Assembly: GCA_934504345.1 (NCBI GenBank)
Contig: CAKSVR010000004.1
Location: forward strand, 24,366-88,365
Direction: 5' to 3'
Length of the DNA stretch: 64,000 bases
DNA from: an uncultured Agathobaculum sp.
Lineage (GTDB): Bacteria > Bacillota > Clostridia > Oscillospirales > Butyricicoccaceae
Below the pieces are notes generated by a model, which was not told the DNA's origin, ran no database searches, and saw nothing but the letters and a program-made list of their open reading frames with translations. Of this stretch, positions 1 to 9,743 are shown piece by piece. Within the stretch, counting starts at the first letter, position 1. The number at the start of each line of letters is the position of its first letter. The position numbers and the translations under genes were made by a program.

Positions 1-306
1 CGCCGTTCGGCGTGGTTCAAGCGCACCGCGCCGATGGAGGCCGCCGCCGATGCCGCCGCGCCTGAGCCGGACAATCAAAGCGAACTGTGGCAGGCCATCG
101 CCGCGCTGCCGGACGACCAGCGCACCGCCGTGTGGCTGCATTATGTGGAGGGCTACCGCACCGAGGAGATCGCGCAGATGGCCGGATGCAGCGCAGTCAC
201 GATACGCACGCGCCTGCATCGCGCACGAAAGCAATTAAGGTCAGAAATGGAGGGATCTTACGATGAAAAACAACTGGAACGAACTGAAGAACATCAAGGC
301 ACCTGA
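1..306 (+). CDS. ECF-type RNA polymerase sigma factor, C-terminal part (cut by window start)
   Basis: The reading frame is open from base 1, so the gene begins upstream of the window and about 101 codons are visible. The segment from ELWQAIAALPDDQ through EGYRTEEIAQM and VTIRTRLHRARKQL is a typical sigma-70 region 4 helix-turn-helix, which would contact the -35 element. This makes it an extracytoplasmic-function sigma factor that directs RNA polymerase to a small regulon. Its last 44 bases overlap the next gene, a membrane protein with a short cytoplasmic N-terminus, the usual sigma/anti-sigma arrangement. Region 2 is outside the window, so the subgroup cannot be assigned. Confidence 0.85.
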   Translation, partial: RRSAWFKRTAPMEAAADAAAPEPDNQSELWQAIAALPDDQRTAVWLHYVEGYRTEEIAQMAGCSAVTIRTRLHRARKQLRSEMEGSYDEKQLERTEEHQGT

Positions 307-1192
307 AGAGCTCAAAGCCCGCACGCTGTCTGCGGCGCGTGAACTGCGGCAGACTGCCGCCGCACCACAGCACATTGCGCCGCGCCGTTCGTGGGGGATG
401 GCGAAGCGCATTCTGGCGGCGGCCTGTGCGTTCGGCATCGTGCTGGGCGGCACGGCAGTCTACCGCACGCAGACGGGCGCGGCGCCGTCCGGCAGCGAGG
501 CTGTGGCGGATGTGATCACGCATTCGTTCGGCTTTGCGGCCTATGCAGCGGATACCGGCGAGCTGCGCCAGCCCAAGGACAGCAGGATCGTGTTTGACAG
601 CGGCAGCGGCGCGGACGACCCGGAAAAAGGCTTCTATTCGGGCTGTCTGTTCAAGGTGACGGGCGAGGACATCAAGACGGTGTCCGCGACCATCGACAAG
701 GGCGCGGTGTACCGCACGAAAACCGTCAAAGACACATCGGCCGACCGCGATGAATGGGTGCGCGCAATGCATCAGGGAACTAACCCCGAACTGGACGGCG
801 CGGACACCGTGATGGTCTGGGGCAACGGCGAGGAGGGCGCAGAGCAGATGTACGCCGACCTGTGCTGGAAGCTGGACAACGGCTTCACCGACGAGTACGA
901 CCCGGATGCCAGCTACGGCCTGTGGCTGCCCAGCCGGCCGGAGAGCGCGGATGACGATCTTCAGCAGTCGTGGCACAAGGCTGTGGACGGCTTTGAGGGC
1001 GCGGTGCTGACCGTCACCATCACGTTTACGGACGGCTCGGAGCAGACCCGTTCCATGACCCTGCACACCGGCAAGCTGGCCGTGGACTATCCAGACGAGC
1101 AGAGCGGCCCTGTCCTCACCGGCGAGGTGCTGACCGACGAGCAGGCTCAGACGGAGAACTACGTTTATGGTGTTTACGCCGATGTGAATTGA
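263..1192 (+). CDS. Putative membrane anti-sigma factor (sigma-coupled membrane protein)
   Basis: This 309-residue protein starts inside the sigma factor gene with GGAGGG just upstream, so translation is probably coupled. A short cytoplasmic region (about residues 1-45) is followed by one membrane segment (about 47-67, MAKRILAAACAFGIVLGG) and a roughly 240-residue extracellular domain of unknown fold. Topology and position fit an anti-sigma factor that holds the sigma factor at the membrane until a signal arrives. No zinc-binding HxxxCxxC motif is visible in the N-terminal region, so it would not be a ZAS-type anti-sigma factor. Function is inferred from context and topology, not from a recognised catalytic domain. 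Confidence 0.6.
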   Translation: MKNNWNELKNIKAPEELKARTLSAARELRQTAAAPQHIAPRRSWGMAKRILAAACAFGIVLGGTAVYRTQTGAAPSGSEAVADVITHSFGFAAYAADTGELRQPKDSRIVFDSGSGADDPEKGFYSGCLFKVTGEDIKTVSATIDKGAVYRTKTVKDTSADRDEWVRAMHQGTNPELDGADTVMVWGNGEEGAEQMYADLCWKLDNGFTDEYDPDASYGLWLPSRPESADDDLQQSWHKAVDGFEGAVLTVTITFTDGSEQTRSMTLHTGKLAVDYPDEQSGPVLTGEVLTDEQAQTENYVYGVYADVN

Positions 1193-1270
1193 GGATGGAA
1201 AATGGAGAATGAACATATCGGGACAGGCGGTGCATTCTCCGAAAACATGAAAAAATTATGATACGGTGAG

Positions 1271-1309
1271 AAAATTTCCTCTGAATCGCGGATTCAGGGG
1301 AAATTTTTT
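1271..1309 (+). terminator. Intrinsic terminator after the sigma/anti-sigma pair
   Basis: A long stem (AAATTTCCTCTGAATC paired with GATTCAGGGGAAATTT, with one G-T pair) has a three-base loop and runs into six T residues. It separates the sigma module from trmL. The bases just before it (1193-1215) resemble the AATGGAGAATG arm of the dispersed repeat seen elsewhere in the window. Confidence 0.85.
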
Positions 1310-1330
1310 GTGGAAAAATGGGAATATACC

Positions 1331-1359
1331 TTGAAAAATGCGGTAGTATCGCATAAAAT
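1331..1359 (+). promoter_or_regulatory. Promoter for trmL-degV
   Basis: TTGAAA (1331-1336) and TAAAAT (1354-1359) are separated by 17 bases, upstream of the trmL ribosome site AAGGAG. It lies just after the preceding terminator. Confidence 0.6.
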
Positions 1360-1417
1360 AGAAGAAGTTTATAGCAGTATTTGTTTGAAGTGCTATCAAT
1401 GGAAATAAGGAGAAAGT

Positions 1418-1903
1418 ATGCTCAACATTGTTTTGGTCGAGCCGGAGATACCGCAGAACACCGGAAACATCGCCCGCACCTGTGCGGCGACAGGCTGTGT
1501 GCTGCATCTGGTCGAGCCGCTCGGCTTTGCCATTGACGACAAGCGCATGAAGCGCGCCGGGCTGGATTACTGGCATCTGCTGGATGTCCGGATGTACAAA
1601 AACCTGAACGAGTTTTTCGAGAAGAACCCGGACGGCCGTTACTTCTACGCGACGACAAAAGCGCCGCACGCCTATCACGAGGCAGCGTACCGCGACGGCG
1701 ACTACCTGATGTTCGGCAAGGAAACGCGCGGTCTGCCCGAGGACCTGCTCGTCGAGCACCCGGAACGCTGTGTGCGTATCCCGATGCGCGAGGGCGCGCG
1801 GAGCCTCAATCTGTCCAACTCGGTGGCCGTTATCGTGTTCGAGGCGCTGCGGCAGACCGGCTTTGAAAATCTCAAGCTCGCGGGCCCGTTCCCGCAGGTA
1901 TAA
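1418..1903 (+). CDS. trmL: tRNA (cytidine(34)-2'-O)-methyltransferase TrmL
   Basis: This 161-residue protein belongs to the SpoU/TrmD (SPOUT) superfamily and matches the usual size of TrmL. It would 2'-O-methylate the wobble base of tRNA-Leu isoacceptors using S-adenosylmethionine. All three SpoU motifs are present: EIPQNTGNIARTCAATG near the N-terminus, MFGKETRGLP in the middle and IPMREGARSLNLSNSVAV near the C-terminus, which forms the trefoil knot and binds the cofactor. An AAGGAG ribosome site precedes the ATG. The next gene follows after 11 bases, so the two are probably co-transcribed. Confidence 0.92.
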   Translation: MLNIVLVEPEIPQNTGNIARTCAATGCVLHLVEPLGFAIDDKRMKRAGLDYWHLLDVRMYKNLNEFFEKNPDGRYFYATTKAPHAYHEAAYRDGDYLMFGKETRGLPEDLLVEHPERCVRIPMREGARSLNLSNSVAVIVFEALRQTGFENLKLAGPFPQV

Positions 1904-1914
1904 AGGAGTTTAGA

Positions 1915-2793
1915 ATGGAAAAGATTCATATTTTGACCGATTCCTCGTCGGATATCCCGCACGATCTGGTCGAGGCGCACGGCATTGAGATCGTGCCGAT
2001 CATGCTGACCCATGAGGGCCGCAGCTTCCGCGAATATTACGACATCACATCCGAGGACTACTGCAAGCTGCTCGAAACCAGCAGCGAGATCCCCGGCACG
2101 GCGATGACTACGCCGACCGTATTCCTCGAGTCGTACAACCGTGCGTTCGAGCGCGGCTGCACGCATCTGCTGGCGGTGCTCATCAACGGCAACGGCTCGG
2201 GCACTTATCAGGCGGCGTGCCTTGCAAAGTCCATGTTCGAGGAGGAGCAGGGCGAGGGGAAAATGACCATCGAGGTCATCGATTCGCGCACCTACACCTA
2301 CATTTACGGTCACGTTGTTGTCAAGGCTGCCGAGATGCGGGAGCAGGGCGAGAGCTTTGATGCGATCGTCAGCGTTGTCAAGAGCCGCCTCAACCGTGTG
2401 GAGGCATATCTCGGCGTATACAGCCTCAAGTTCCTCAAAAAGTCCGGCCGTATTTCGGGCGGCGCAGCGTTCGTCGGCGAAGCGCTCGGCCTCAAGCCCA
2501 TCAGCCATGTGTACGACGGTGCTGTCAAGGTCTGTGACAAGGTGCGCGGCGAAAAGGCGCTCCTGGCCGGACTGAGCAAAAAAGTGTCCGCGCGCGTGGT
2601 GCAGCCGGACAAGCAGACGGCCATCCTACTGTACGGCGACATCCCGGCGGAACGTCTGGATGAGATGGAGAAACGTCTGCGTACCGAAATCGGATTCCGC
2701 GATGTGGAACGGATAGCGATCGGACCGGCGATTCTGACGAATGCGGGACCGCAGGCAGTGGCTGTTGCATATTATGGAACGCCGCGCACCTAA
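1915..2793 (+). CDS. DegV family fatty-acid-binding protein
   Basis: This 292-residue protein opens with the DegV hallmark TDSSSDIP and later carries GNGSGTYQAA and LKKSGRISGGAAF, which line the lipid pocket in known structures. DegV/FakB proteins hold a single fatty acid and present it to the kinase FakA for acyl-phosphate formation in phospholipid synthesis. No fakA gene is visible here, so whether this copy serves exogenous fatty acid use is inference. An AAGGAG ribosome site sits between trmL and this gene. Confidence 0.88.
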   Translation: MEKIHILTDSSSDIPHDLVEAHGIEIVPIMLTHEGRSFREYYDITSEDYCKLLETSSEIPGTAMTTPTVFLESYNRAFERGCTHLLAVLINGNGSGTYQAACLAKSMFEEEQGEGKMTIEVIDSRTYTYIYGHVVVKAAEMREQGESFDAIVSVVKSRLNRVEAYLGVYSLKFLKKSGRISGGAAFVGEALGLKPISHVYDGAVKVCDKVRGEKALLAGLSKKVSARVVQPDKQTAILLYGDIPAERLDEMEKRLRTEIGFRDVERIAIGPAILTNAGPQAVAVAYYGTPRT

Positions 2794-2895
2794 GCAAATA
2801 ATTGTGAATGTTGATGAATATTTCGGAACATTTTGACGAAAAACGCAAGAATCCTCTAAAAGCGTGTTAGAATGTGATGTTTTTCACAAATTTGC

Positions 2896-2924
2896 TTGCG
2901 AATAACGCGAATTACGAGTATAAT
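2896..2924 (+). promoter_or_regulatory. Promoter of the pgk glycolytic run
   Basis: TTGCGA (2896-2901) and a perfect TATAAT (2919-2924) are 17 bases apart. Transcription would begin near 2931, giving an AT-rich leader of about 85 bases before pgk. The rest of the 2794-3016 gap shows no gene. Confidence 0.7.
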
Positions 2925-3016
2925 TCTGTATTGGAAACGGAATTATTTTAGTGTAAGAACCGTGCTTTTGTTCCTTATCGCAACTTTATACATTCTTAAA
3001 GGAAGAGGGATATATT

Positions 3017-4207
3017 ATGCAGTATAACAAGAAGAGCGTTGAAGACATCGACGTATCCGGCAAGAAGGTCATTGCCCGCTGCGATTTCAACGTACCGCAG
3101 GATGAGAACGGCAACATCACCGATGACAAGCGCATCCGTGCATCGCTGGAGACCATCAACTACCTGCTCGACCACAACGCTGCCGTCATTCTGTGCTCGC
3201 ACCTCGGCCGTCCGAAGGGCGAAGTTAACATGAAGTATTCGCTGGCTCCGGTCGCAAAGCGCCTCAGCGAGCTGCTCGGCAAGGAAGTCAAGCTGGCTGC
3301 CGACGTTGTAGGCGAGAGTGCCAAGAAGCTGGCCGCTGAGGTAAAGCCGGGCGAGGTCGTTCTGCTCGAGAACGTTCGCTTCGAAAAGGGCGAAACCAAG
3401 AACGATGCTGCTCTGGCAAAGGCTATGGCTGACATGGCTGACATTTACGTTAACGATGCATTCGGCACCGCACACCGTGCCCATGCTTCCACCGCAGGCA
3501 TCGCCGACTACCTGCCGGCTGTATGCGGTTTCCTGATCAAGAAGGAGATCTCCATCATGGGCAAGGCCCTGAGCGACCCGGCTCGTCCGTTCGTTGCGAT
3601 CCTCGGCGGCGCCAAGGTTTCCGACAAGATCGGCGTTATCGAGAACCTGATCGACAAGTGCGATACCATCATCATCGGCGGCGGCATGGCCTACACCTTC
3701 TCCAAGGCGCAGGGCGGCGAGATCGGCACCTCCCTCTGCGAGGAAGACAAGATCGAGCTGGCACTCGGCCTGCTCAAGAAGGCTGCTGACAAGGGCGTTA
3801 AGCTGCTCCTGCCGGTTGACACCGTTTGTGCAGATCACTTCGGTGCGGACGCTGCTCCGGTCGTATACGAGGCCGGCAAGATCCCGGCTGACATGATGGG
3901 CATGGACATCGGCCCGAAGACCGTAGAGCTGTTCTCCGAGGCTGTCAAGGATGCCGGCACGGTCGTATGGAACGGCCCGATGGGCGTATTCGAGTTCGAC
4001 ACCTTTGCAGTCGGCACCAAGGCTGTTGCCAAGGCGATCGCTGAGAGCAAGGCTGTTTCCATCATCGGCGGCGGCGACTCCGCAGCTGCTGTTGAGAAGC
4101 TGGGCTTCGCGGACAAGATGACCCACATCTCCACCGGCGGCGGCGCTTCGCTCGAGTTCCTCGAGGGTCTGGAGCTGCCGGGCATTGCCTGCCTGCAGGA
4201 TCAGTAA
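3017..4207 (+). CDS. pgk: Phosphoglycerate kinase
   Basis: This 396-residue enzyme converts 1,3-bisphosphoglycerate and ADP to 3-phosphoglycerate and ATP in glycolysis. Family signatures are clear: [12 protein letters not shown] near the N-terminus, [10 protein letters not shown] for substrate binding, [15 protein letters not shown], and the nucleotide-binding [13 protein letters not shown] near the C-terminus. Length is standard. It is the first gene of a run with tpiA, gpmI and eno. GGAAGAGGG precedes the ATG. No gapA gene is in the window. Codon use is strongly biased, as expected for a highly expressed gene. Confidence 0.98.
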   Translation: MQYNKKSVEDIDVSGKKVIARCDFNVPQDENGNITDDKRIRASLETINYLLDHNAAVILCSHLGRPKGEVNMKYSLAPVAKRLSELLGKEVKLAADVVGESAKKLAAEVKPGEVVLLENVRFEKGETKNDAALAKAMADMADIYVNDAFGTAHRAHASTAGIADYLPAVCGFLIKKEISIMGKALSDPARPFVAILGGAKVSDKIGVIENLIDKCDTIIIGGGMAYTFSKAQGGEIGTSLCEEDKIELALGLLKKAADKGVKLLLPVDTVCADHFGADAAPVVYEAGKIPADMMGMDIGPKTVELFSEAVKDAGTVVWNGPMGVFEFDTFAVGTKAVAKAIAESKAVSIIGGGDSAAAVEKLGFADKMTHISTGGGASLEFLEGLELPGIACLQDQ

Positions 4208-4310
4208 TTTCCGCTTTATATCGGGGCGCACCCGCTGTGCGCTCCGTATAAATACATAAATGATACGACGGAAAATGTCCGTCCGAATGTTTGAAAGGGG
4301 TAAAACCAAC

Positions 4311-5081
4311 ATGAATCGCAGATACCGTAAGACCATCATCGCCGGCAACTGGAAGATGAACAAGACTCCGGCAGAAGCAAAGGCTCTGATCGAGGAGATG
4401 AAGCCGCTTCTCTCCAAGACCAAGTGGTGCGAGATGGTTCTCTGTGTACCGTTCACGGATATTCAGGCTGCTGTAAAGGCTGCCAAGGGCTCCAAGATCG
4501 CCATCGGCGCTGAGAATATGCACTTCGAGAAGTCCGGCGCTTTCACCGGCGAGATCTCCGCTGATATGCTCAAGGAGCTGGGCGTTAAGTACGTTATCAT
4601 CGGCCACTCCGAGCGCCGTCAGTACTTCAACGAAACCGACGAGGCGTGCGGCAAGAAGGTTCAGGTCGCTCTGGAGAACGGTCTGCGCCCGATCCTGTGC
4701 GTAGGCGAGTCCCTGACCGAGCGCGAGCAGGACGTTACCATGGAAGTTATCCGCAAGCAGATCAAGATTGCGCTGCAGAACGTTGCTGTTGAGGACATCA
4801 AGAAGGTTGTCATCGCTTACGAGCCGATCTGGGCTATCGGCACCGGCAAGACCGCTACCGCAGAGCAGGCTAACGAGGTTTGCTCCGCTATCCGTGACTG
4901 CCTGCGCGAGAAGTACGGCGCACGCGCTGCACGCGGCATCACCATCCAGTACGGTGGTTCCATGAATGCCAAGAATGCAAACGAGCTGCTGGCTCAGCCG
5001 GACGTTGACGGCGGCCTGATCGGCGGTGCATCCCTGAAGAGCGCTGACTTCGCTGCAATCGTAGAGGCAGCTAACCAGTAA
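4311..5081 (+). CDS. tpiA: Triose-phosphate isomerase
   Basis: This 256-residue enzyme interconverts dihydroxyacetone phosphate and glyceraldehyde 3-phosphate. It shows [10 protein letters not shown] (catalytic Lys15), IIGHSERR (catalytic His), [15 protein letters not shown] (catalytic Glu) and the phosphate-binding YGGSMN. The frame stays open 17 codons upstream to 4260, but the ATG at 4311 is preceded by GAAAGGGG at good spacing and gives the family's normal N-terminus. A GC-rich hairpin (about 4219-4250) lies between pgk and this gene. Confidence 0.97.
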   Translation: MNRRYRKTIIAGNWKMNKTPAEAKALIEEMKPLLSKTKWCEMVLCVPFTDIQAAVKAAKGSKIAIGAENMHFEKSGAFTGEISADMLKELGVKYVIIGHSERRQYFNETDEACGKKVQVALENGLRPILCVGESLTEREQDVTMEVIRKQIKIALQNVAVEDIKKVVIAYEPIWAIGTGKTATAEQANEVCSAIRDCLREKYGARAARGITIQYGGSMNAKNANELLAQPDVDGGLIGGASLKSADFAAIVEAANQ

Positions 5082-5092
5082 GATAAGGATAC

Positions 5093-5170
5093 GGGAAAGG
5101 GAAGCATTCCCTCACCGTTTTACGGAGGGGGACATGGTGCATATCGTGTCCCCTCTCTGTCCCTTTCCGC
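5093..5170 (+). promoter_or_regulatory. Structured intergenic RNA between tpiA and gpmI
   Basis: GGAAAGGGA (5094-5102) can pair with TCCCTTTCC (5160-5168), enclosing an inner hairpin of GAGGGGGACA (5125-5134) with TGTCCCCTC (5147-5155). The structure ends just before the gpmI ribosome site. It could adjust gpmI expression relative to tpiA or be a processing site. There is no strong T run, so it is not an obvious terminator. Confidence 0.4.
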
Positions 5171-5190
5171 TCTATCAAAGGAGTTTGATT

Positions 5191-6936
5191 ATGAAAAAAA
5201 CCACTATGCCGGGTATGCCGGAGGTGGAGGTCGTGGAGATCAAGACTTCCGGCCCTCTGAACGTATTGGCAGATCCGGCTCCCGCAAAGAAGCCGGCAGC
5301 AAAGCGCACCCGTAAGACTGCGGCCTCCAAGACGGCCAAGTCCGCTGCGGAGAAGAAGCCCGCGGCAAAGCGCACCACCACCCGCAAGACCAAGACGGCT
5401 GCGGCGAAAAAGGCCGAGGGCCCGAAGAAGCCGACCGCGCTGATCATCATGGACGGCTTCGGCCACCGCGAGGAAACCAAGGGCAACGCTATTGAGGCGG
5501 CAAACAAGCCCAACCTCGACAAGATCTTTGCCGAGAACCCGCTCACCTATATCGGCGCATCCGGTCTGGATGTTGGTCTGCCGGACGGCCAGATGGGCAA
5601 CTCCGAGGTCGGCCATACCAACATCGGTGCGGGCCGCATCGTATATCAGGAGCTCACCCGCATCACCAAGGCGATTCAGGACGGCGATTTCTTTGCAAAT
5701 CCGGCCCTGATGAGCGCGATCGACCAGTGCAAGTGGTTCGATTCTACCCTGCACATCTTCGGTCTGCTGTCCGACGGCGGCGTGCATTCCCACATCGACC
5801 ATATGTTCGCGCTGCTCGAGCTGGCGCGCCGCAATGGTCTACGTAAGGTTTGCTTCCACTGCTTCATGGACGGCCGCGACACGCCTCCGCAGTCCGGTAT
5901 CGAGTATATCGACCGCCTGCAGGCGAAGATCGATGCGGTTGAGGTCGGCTGCATTGCGACCGTATCCGGCCGCTACTACGCGATGGACCGCGACAACCGC
6001 TGGGACCGTGTAGAAAAGGCATACAAGGCCATCGCACTGGGCGAGGGCGAGCACGCAGCCACCGCGCATGAGGCGATGGAGAAATCCTACGCAAACGGCG
6101 TTACCGACGAGTTCGTTGTTCCGGTCATCGTTACCGAGGGCGCGACCGTCAAGGACGATGATGCCATCATCTTCGCAAACTTCCGTCCCGACCGCGCGCG
6201 TGAGATCACCCGTGCGTTCGTTGATCCGGAGTTCACCGGCTTTGAGCGCGTACAGCCCAAGATCCACTACGTCTGCATGACGCAGTATGATGCCACCATC
6301 CCGGGCGTGGAGATCGCCTTCAAGCCGCAGAGCCTGAAGAACACGTTCGGTGAATATATCTCCGAGCTGGGCATGACCCAGCTGCGTATCGCAGAAACCG
6401 AGAAGTACGCACACGTTACGTTCTTCTTCAACGGCGGCGTAGAAAAGGAGTACCCGGGCGAGGACCGCGCCCTCATTCCGTCCCCGAAGGTCGCAACCTA
6501 CGACCTCCAGCCGGAAATGAGTGAGCCCGCCGTCACCGAGGAGTGCGTAAAGCGCATCCTGTCCGGCAAGTACGACGTTGTCATCCTCAACTTCGCAAAC
6601 TGCGATATGGTAGGCCACACCGGCGTATTCGAGGCTGCTGTCAAGGCTATCGAGGCCACCGACGATGGCGTAGGCAAGGTCGTTGATGCCATCCTCAAGA
6701 TGGGCGGCCAGTGCCTGATCACCGCCGACCACGGCAACGTTGACCAGATGCTCGATGCCGACGGCGTTACCCCGTTCACCGCACATTCCACCAATCCGGT
6801 GCCGCTCGTCATGGTAGGCCATGAGGGCAAGCTGGCAGAAGGCGGCGTGCTGGCTGATCTGGCTCCCACCATGCTGGACATGATGGGCATCCCGCAGCCG
6901 GAAGAGATGACGGGACATTCTCTGCTCGTTAAGTAA
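5191..6936 (+). CDS. gpmI: 2,3-bisphosphoglycerate-independent phosphoglycerate mutase with histone-like N-terminal tail
   Basis: The enzyme interconverts 3- and 2-phosphoglycerate through a phosphoserine intermediate and two Mn ions. The catalytic part begins near residue 81 with ALIIMDGFGHREETKGNAI (first metal-binding Asp) and has the nucleophile Ser138 in QMGNSEVGHTNIGAG. C-terminal metal motifs include NFANCDMVGHTG and ADHGNVDQM. At 581 residues it is about 70 longer than usual. The extra length is an N-terminal tail (about residues 30-80) built of KKPAAKRTRKT-like blocks resembling histone H1 tails. The ATG at 5191 follows AAAGGAG; an in-frame ATG at 5134 lies in a hairpin and is less likely. 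The next gene, eno, uses its product. Confidence 0.95.
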   Translation: MKKTTMPGMPEVEVVEIKTSGPLNVLADPAPAKKPAAKRTRKTAASKTAKSAAEKKPAAKRTTTRKTKTAAAKKAEGPKKPTALIIMDGFGHREETKGNAIEAANKPNLDKIFAENPLTYIGASGLDVGLPDGQMGNSEVGHTNIGAGRIVYQELTRITKAIQDGDFFANPALMSAIDQCKWFDSTLHIFGLLSDGGVHSHIDHMFALLELARRNGLRKVCFHCFMDGRDTPPQSGIEYIDRLQAKIDAVEVGCIATVSGRYYAMDRDNRWDRVEKAYKAIALGEGEHAATAHEAMEKSYANGVTDEFVVPVIVTEGATVKDDDAIIFANFRPDRAREITRAFVDPEFTGFERVQPKIHYVCMTQYDATIPGVEIAFKPQSLKNTFGEYISELGMTQLRIAETEKYAHVTFFFNGGVEKEYPGEDRALIPSPKVATYDLQPEMSEPAVTEECVKRILSGKYDVVILNFANCDMVGHTGVFEAAVKAIEATDDGVGKVVDAILKMGGQCLITADHGNVDQMLDADGVTPFTAHSTNPVPLVMVGHEGKLAEGGVLADLAPTMLDMMGIPQPEEMTGHSLLVK

Positions 6937-7085
6937 AGAGTGAAGAGTTGAGAGTGGAGAGTGAAGAGAAATCTTCACTTAACGCTCTGCAATTCGGATA
7001 TTCTTATTGATAATAATAGAGTGGAGTGAAAAGAGTGAACGGTGGAGTGAATCTCCACTCTCCACTCCTCACTCTCCACTCTTTT
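6937..7085 (+). repeat. Dispersed repeat, GAGTGGA-arm type, copy 1
   Basis: A purine-rich run of GAGTGGA/GAGTGAA heptamers immediately after the gpmI stop is matched at the other end by the complementary CTCCACTCTCCACTC run. The whole could fold into one long imperfect hairpin. Similar copies occur at 11956, 13104 and 15417, always in gaps between co-directional genes. No open frame or ribosome site is seen in it. Confidence 0.8.
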
Positions 7086-7107
7086 ATAAGCTAATTATTC
7101 TTAGTAA

Positions 7108-8439
<1,332 letters not shown>

Positions 8440-8470
8440 GAAATAGTCCGATATTCGTCGGCATATGAGA

Positions 8471-8501
8471 AAAACCGCACGCTTTCCGCGTGCGGTTTTT
8501 T
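8471..8501 (+). terminator. Intrinsic terminator after eno
   Basis: AAAACCGCACGC pairs with GCGTGCGGTTTT around a short loop and ends in a run of six T residues. Confidence 0.93.
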
Positions 8502-8525
8502 GTACAGGTTTTTGTTGAACAGCGG

Positions 8526-8554
8526 TTGACGGAAATGAAAACCTATGCTATCAT
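8526..8554 (+). promoter_or_regulatory. Promoter of a candidate small RNA
   Basis: TTGACG (8526-8531) and TATCAT (8549-8554) are exactly 17 bases apart, downstream of the eno terminator and with no plausible protein-coding gene behind them on this strand. Confidence 0.55.
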
Positions 8555-8561
8555 AACTACT

Positions 8562-8685
8562 GTGATTGGCATTATTAAACTTCTCTGCAAAATATTTGGT
8601 ATTTTGCAGTAGATTATGCCAACATCTTCATTTCTTTTTTCAGGCCGTCCCTGTGCTTTGTGTGCAGGGACGGTTTGTAATTTTG
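8562..8685 (+). ncRNA. Candidate small structured RNA between eno and the phage module
   Basis: Downstream of the promoter, GGCAT (8568-8572) can pair with ATGCC (8616-8620), enclosing a perfect 10-base-pair stem of CTGCAAAATA (8585-8594) with TATTTTGCAG (8600-8609). A T-rich linker follows, then a 9-base-pair GC-rich hairpin, CCGTCCCTG (8645-8653) with CAGGGACGG (8665-8673), and a T-rich tail. The layout is promoter, structured body and terminator-like hairpin, with no convincing open frame. The last hairpin lies downstream of the convergent phage operon and may also affect that transcript's end. No known RNA family was recognised. Confidence 0.4.
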
Positions 8686-8719
8686 AGAAAAAAACAGGGT
8701 CGGACAGCACGCGGGAGAA

Positions 8720-9727
8720 TCAGTATCCGTAACCGGATTTCCAGCGCTGGAGCGCGAGCGAGGCGTTCTTGTAGCTTACGTCCGCGGTGGGTGTACCGGC
8801 GGGCACGCCGAGGATGGCCGCATCGCTCTGACGGACGTAACCGCTGGTTTTCCAGCGCTCGAGCGCCTGCTCGTAGGCGCGGGTCTGGGCATTGGCGGCG
8901 AAATTCGCCTCCGCATTGCCGATATTGAACTGATAATTGCGCCAGCCGAGTGTCGGCGTGCCGTTCAGGAACCCGGTCAGCCCGGCGACCGACAGGCTGT
9001 AATCGCGGTCGGCGTTGAACTGGCTGAGCGTCGCCTGTGCCTGCTGGAGCGAAGCATTTTCGGCGGCTGTGTAGTAGCTGCTCTCGGCGGCAGCCGTCTG
9101 TTCATCGGCGGCATTCTGCGCCGCCGCGCGGGCGGAGAGCCGCGCCTTACCGAGCGCGTTCAGGTCGCTGCGGTACTGGTTGTCCACCGCGATGCGGCTG
9201 GATTCCGCCATGCCGGTCGTGGCGGCCTGTCCGCGTGCGCCCATGTTCAGGCCGAGCGCCGCGAGCTTTTCCTCGTTGGACACGGCGGACTGGCGGGCAT
9301 TGATGTCGGTCTGGCGCATACCGGCGGCGTAGTCGCTCTCGATGGAGGCCAGATTGCTCTCCAGCTGCCTGGCAATGCGGCTGCGTGCGGCTTCAAAGCG
9401 CTTGAAACGTGCGTTTTCCGCCGCATCATACAGACTGCTGACACGGTTCGCACCGGTTTTCGTGCTCGAAACCGAATACGGACGATAATCGCCGTTCCAC
9501 GTTGACACGGCATCGTTGGATGCGACCTTGCCGCCGAGGCCGAGCGCATCGATCTTGTTCTGGCGTTCGCTGAGCAGCTGCTGGCGCTTGGACGAGTCAG
9601 TCGTGTTCGCGATGGCCGCCGAATAGTCGAAATTGTCCTTGTAGCCCTTTGTGGCTTTGGTGATAGCCGATGTGATGGCCGCAGCGGCTTTGGCTGCTGT
9701 TTTTACATTTGATGTTTTGACTGCCAA
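8720..9727 (-). CDS. Predicted phage internal/ejection-type virion protein
   Basis: This 335-residue protein is the last gene of the phage module. It is rich in Ala, Ser, Asn and Gln, with long predicted helices in the middle (for example RSRIARQLESNLASIESDYAAGM and AALGLNMGARGQ). It lacks membrane segments and cysteines. Its C-terminus has a repeated look, ERWKTSGYV then later LQRWKSGYG. Composition and position after the tail protein resemble podovirus internal proteins that are ejected with DNA, but no family was recognised, so the role is inferred from order. The start is TTG, with AGGAGG eight bases upstream. Confidence 0.5.
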   Translation of the reverse strand: MAVKTSNVKTAAKAAAAITSAITKATKGYKDNFDYSAAIANTTDSSKRQQLLSERQNKIDALGLGGKVASNDAVSTWNGDYRPYSVSSTKTGANRVSSLYDAAENARFKRFEAARSRIARQLESNLASIESDYAAGMRQTDINARQSAVSNEEKLAALGLNMGARGQAATTGMAESSRIAVDNQYRSDLNALGKARLSARAAAQNAADEQTAAAESSYYTAAENASLQQAQATLSQFNADRDYSLSVAGLTGFLNGTPTLGWRNYQFNIGNAEANFAANAQTRAYEQALERWKTSGYVRQSDAAILGVPAGTPTADVSYKNASLALQRWKSGYGY

Positions 9728-9743
9728 AAGGGAAACCTCCTTT

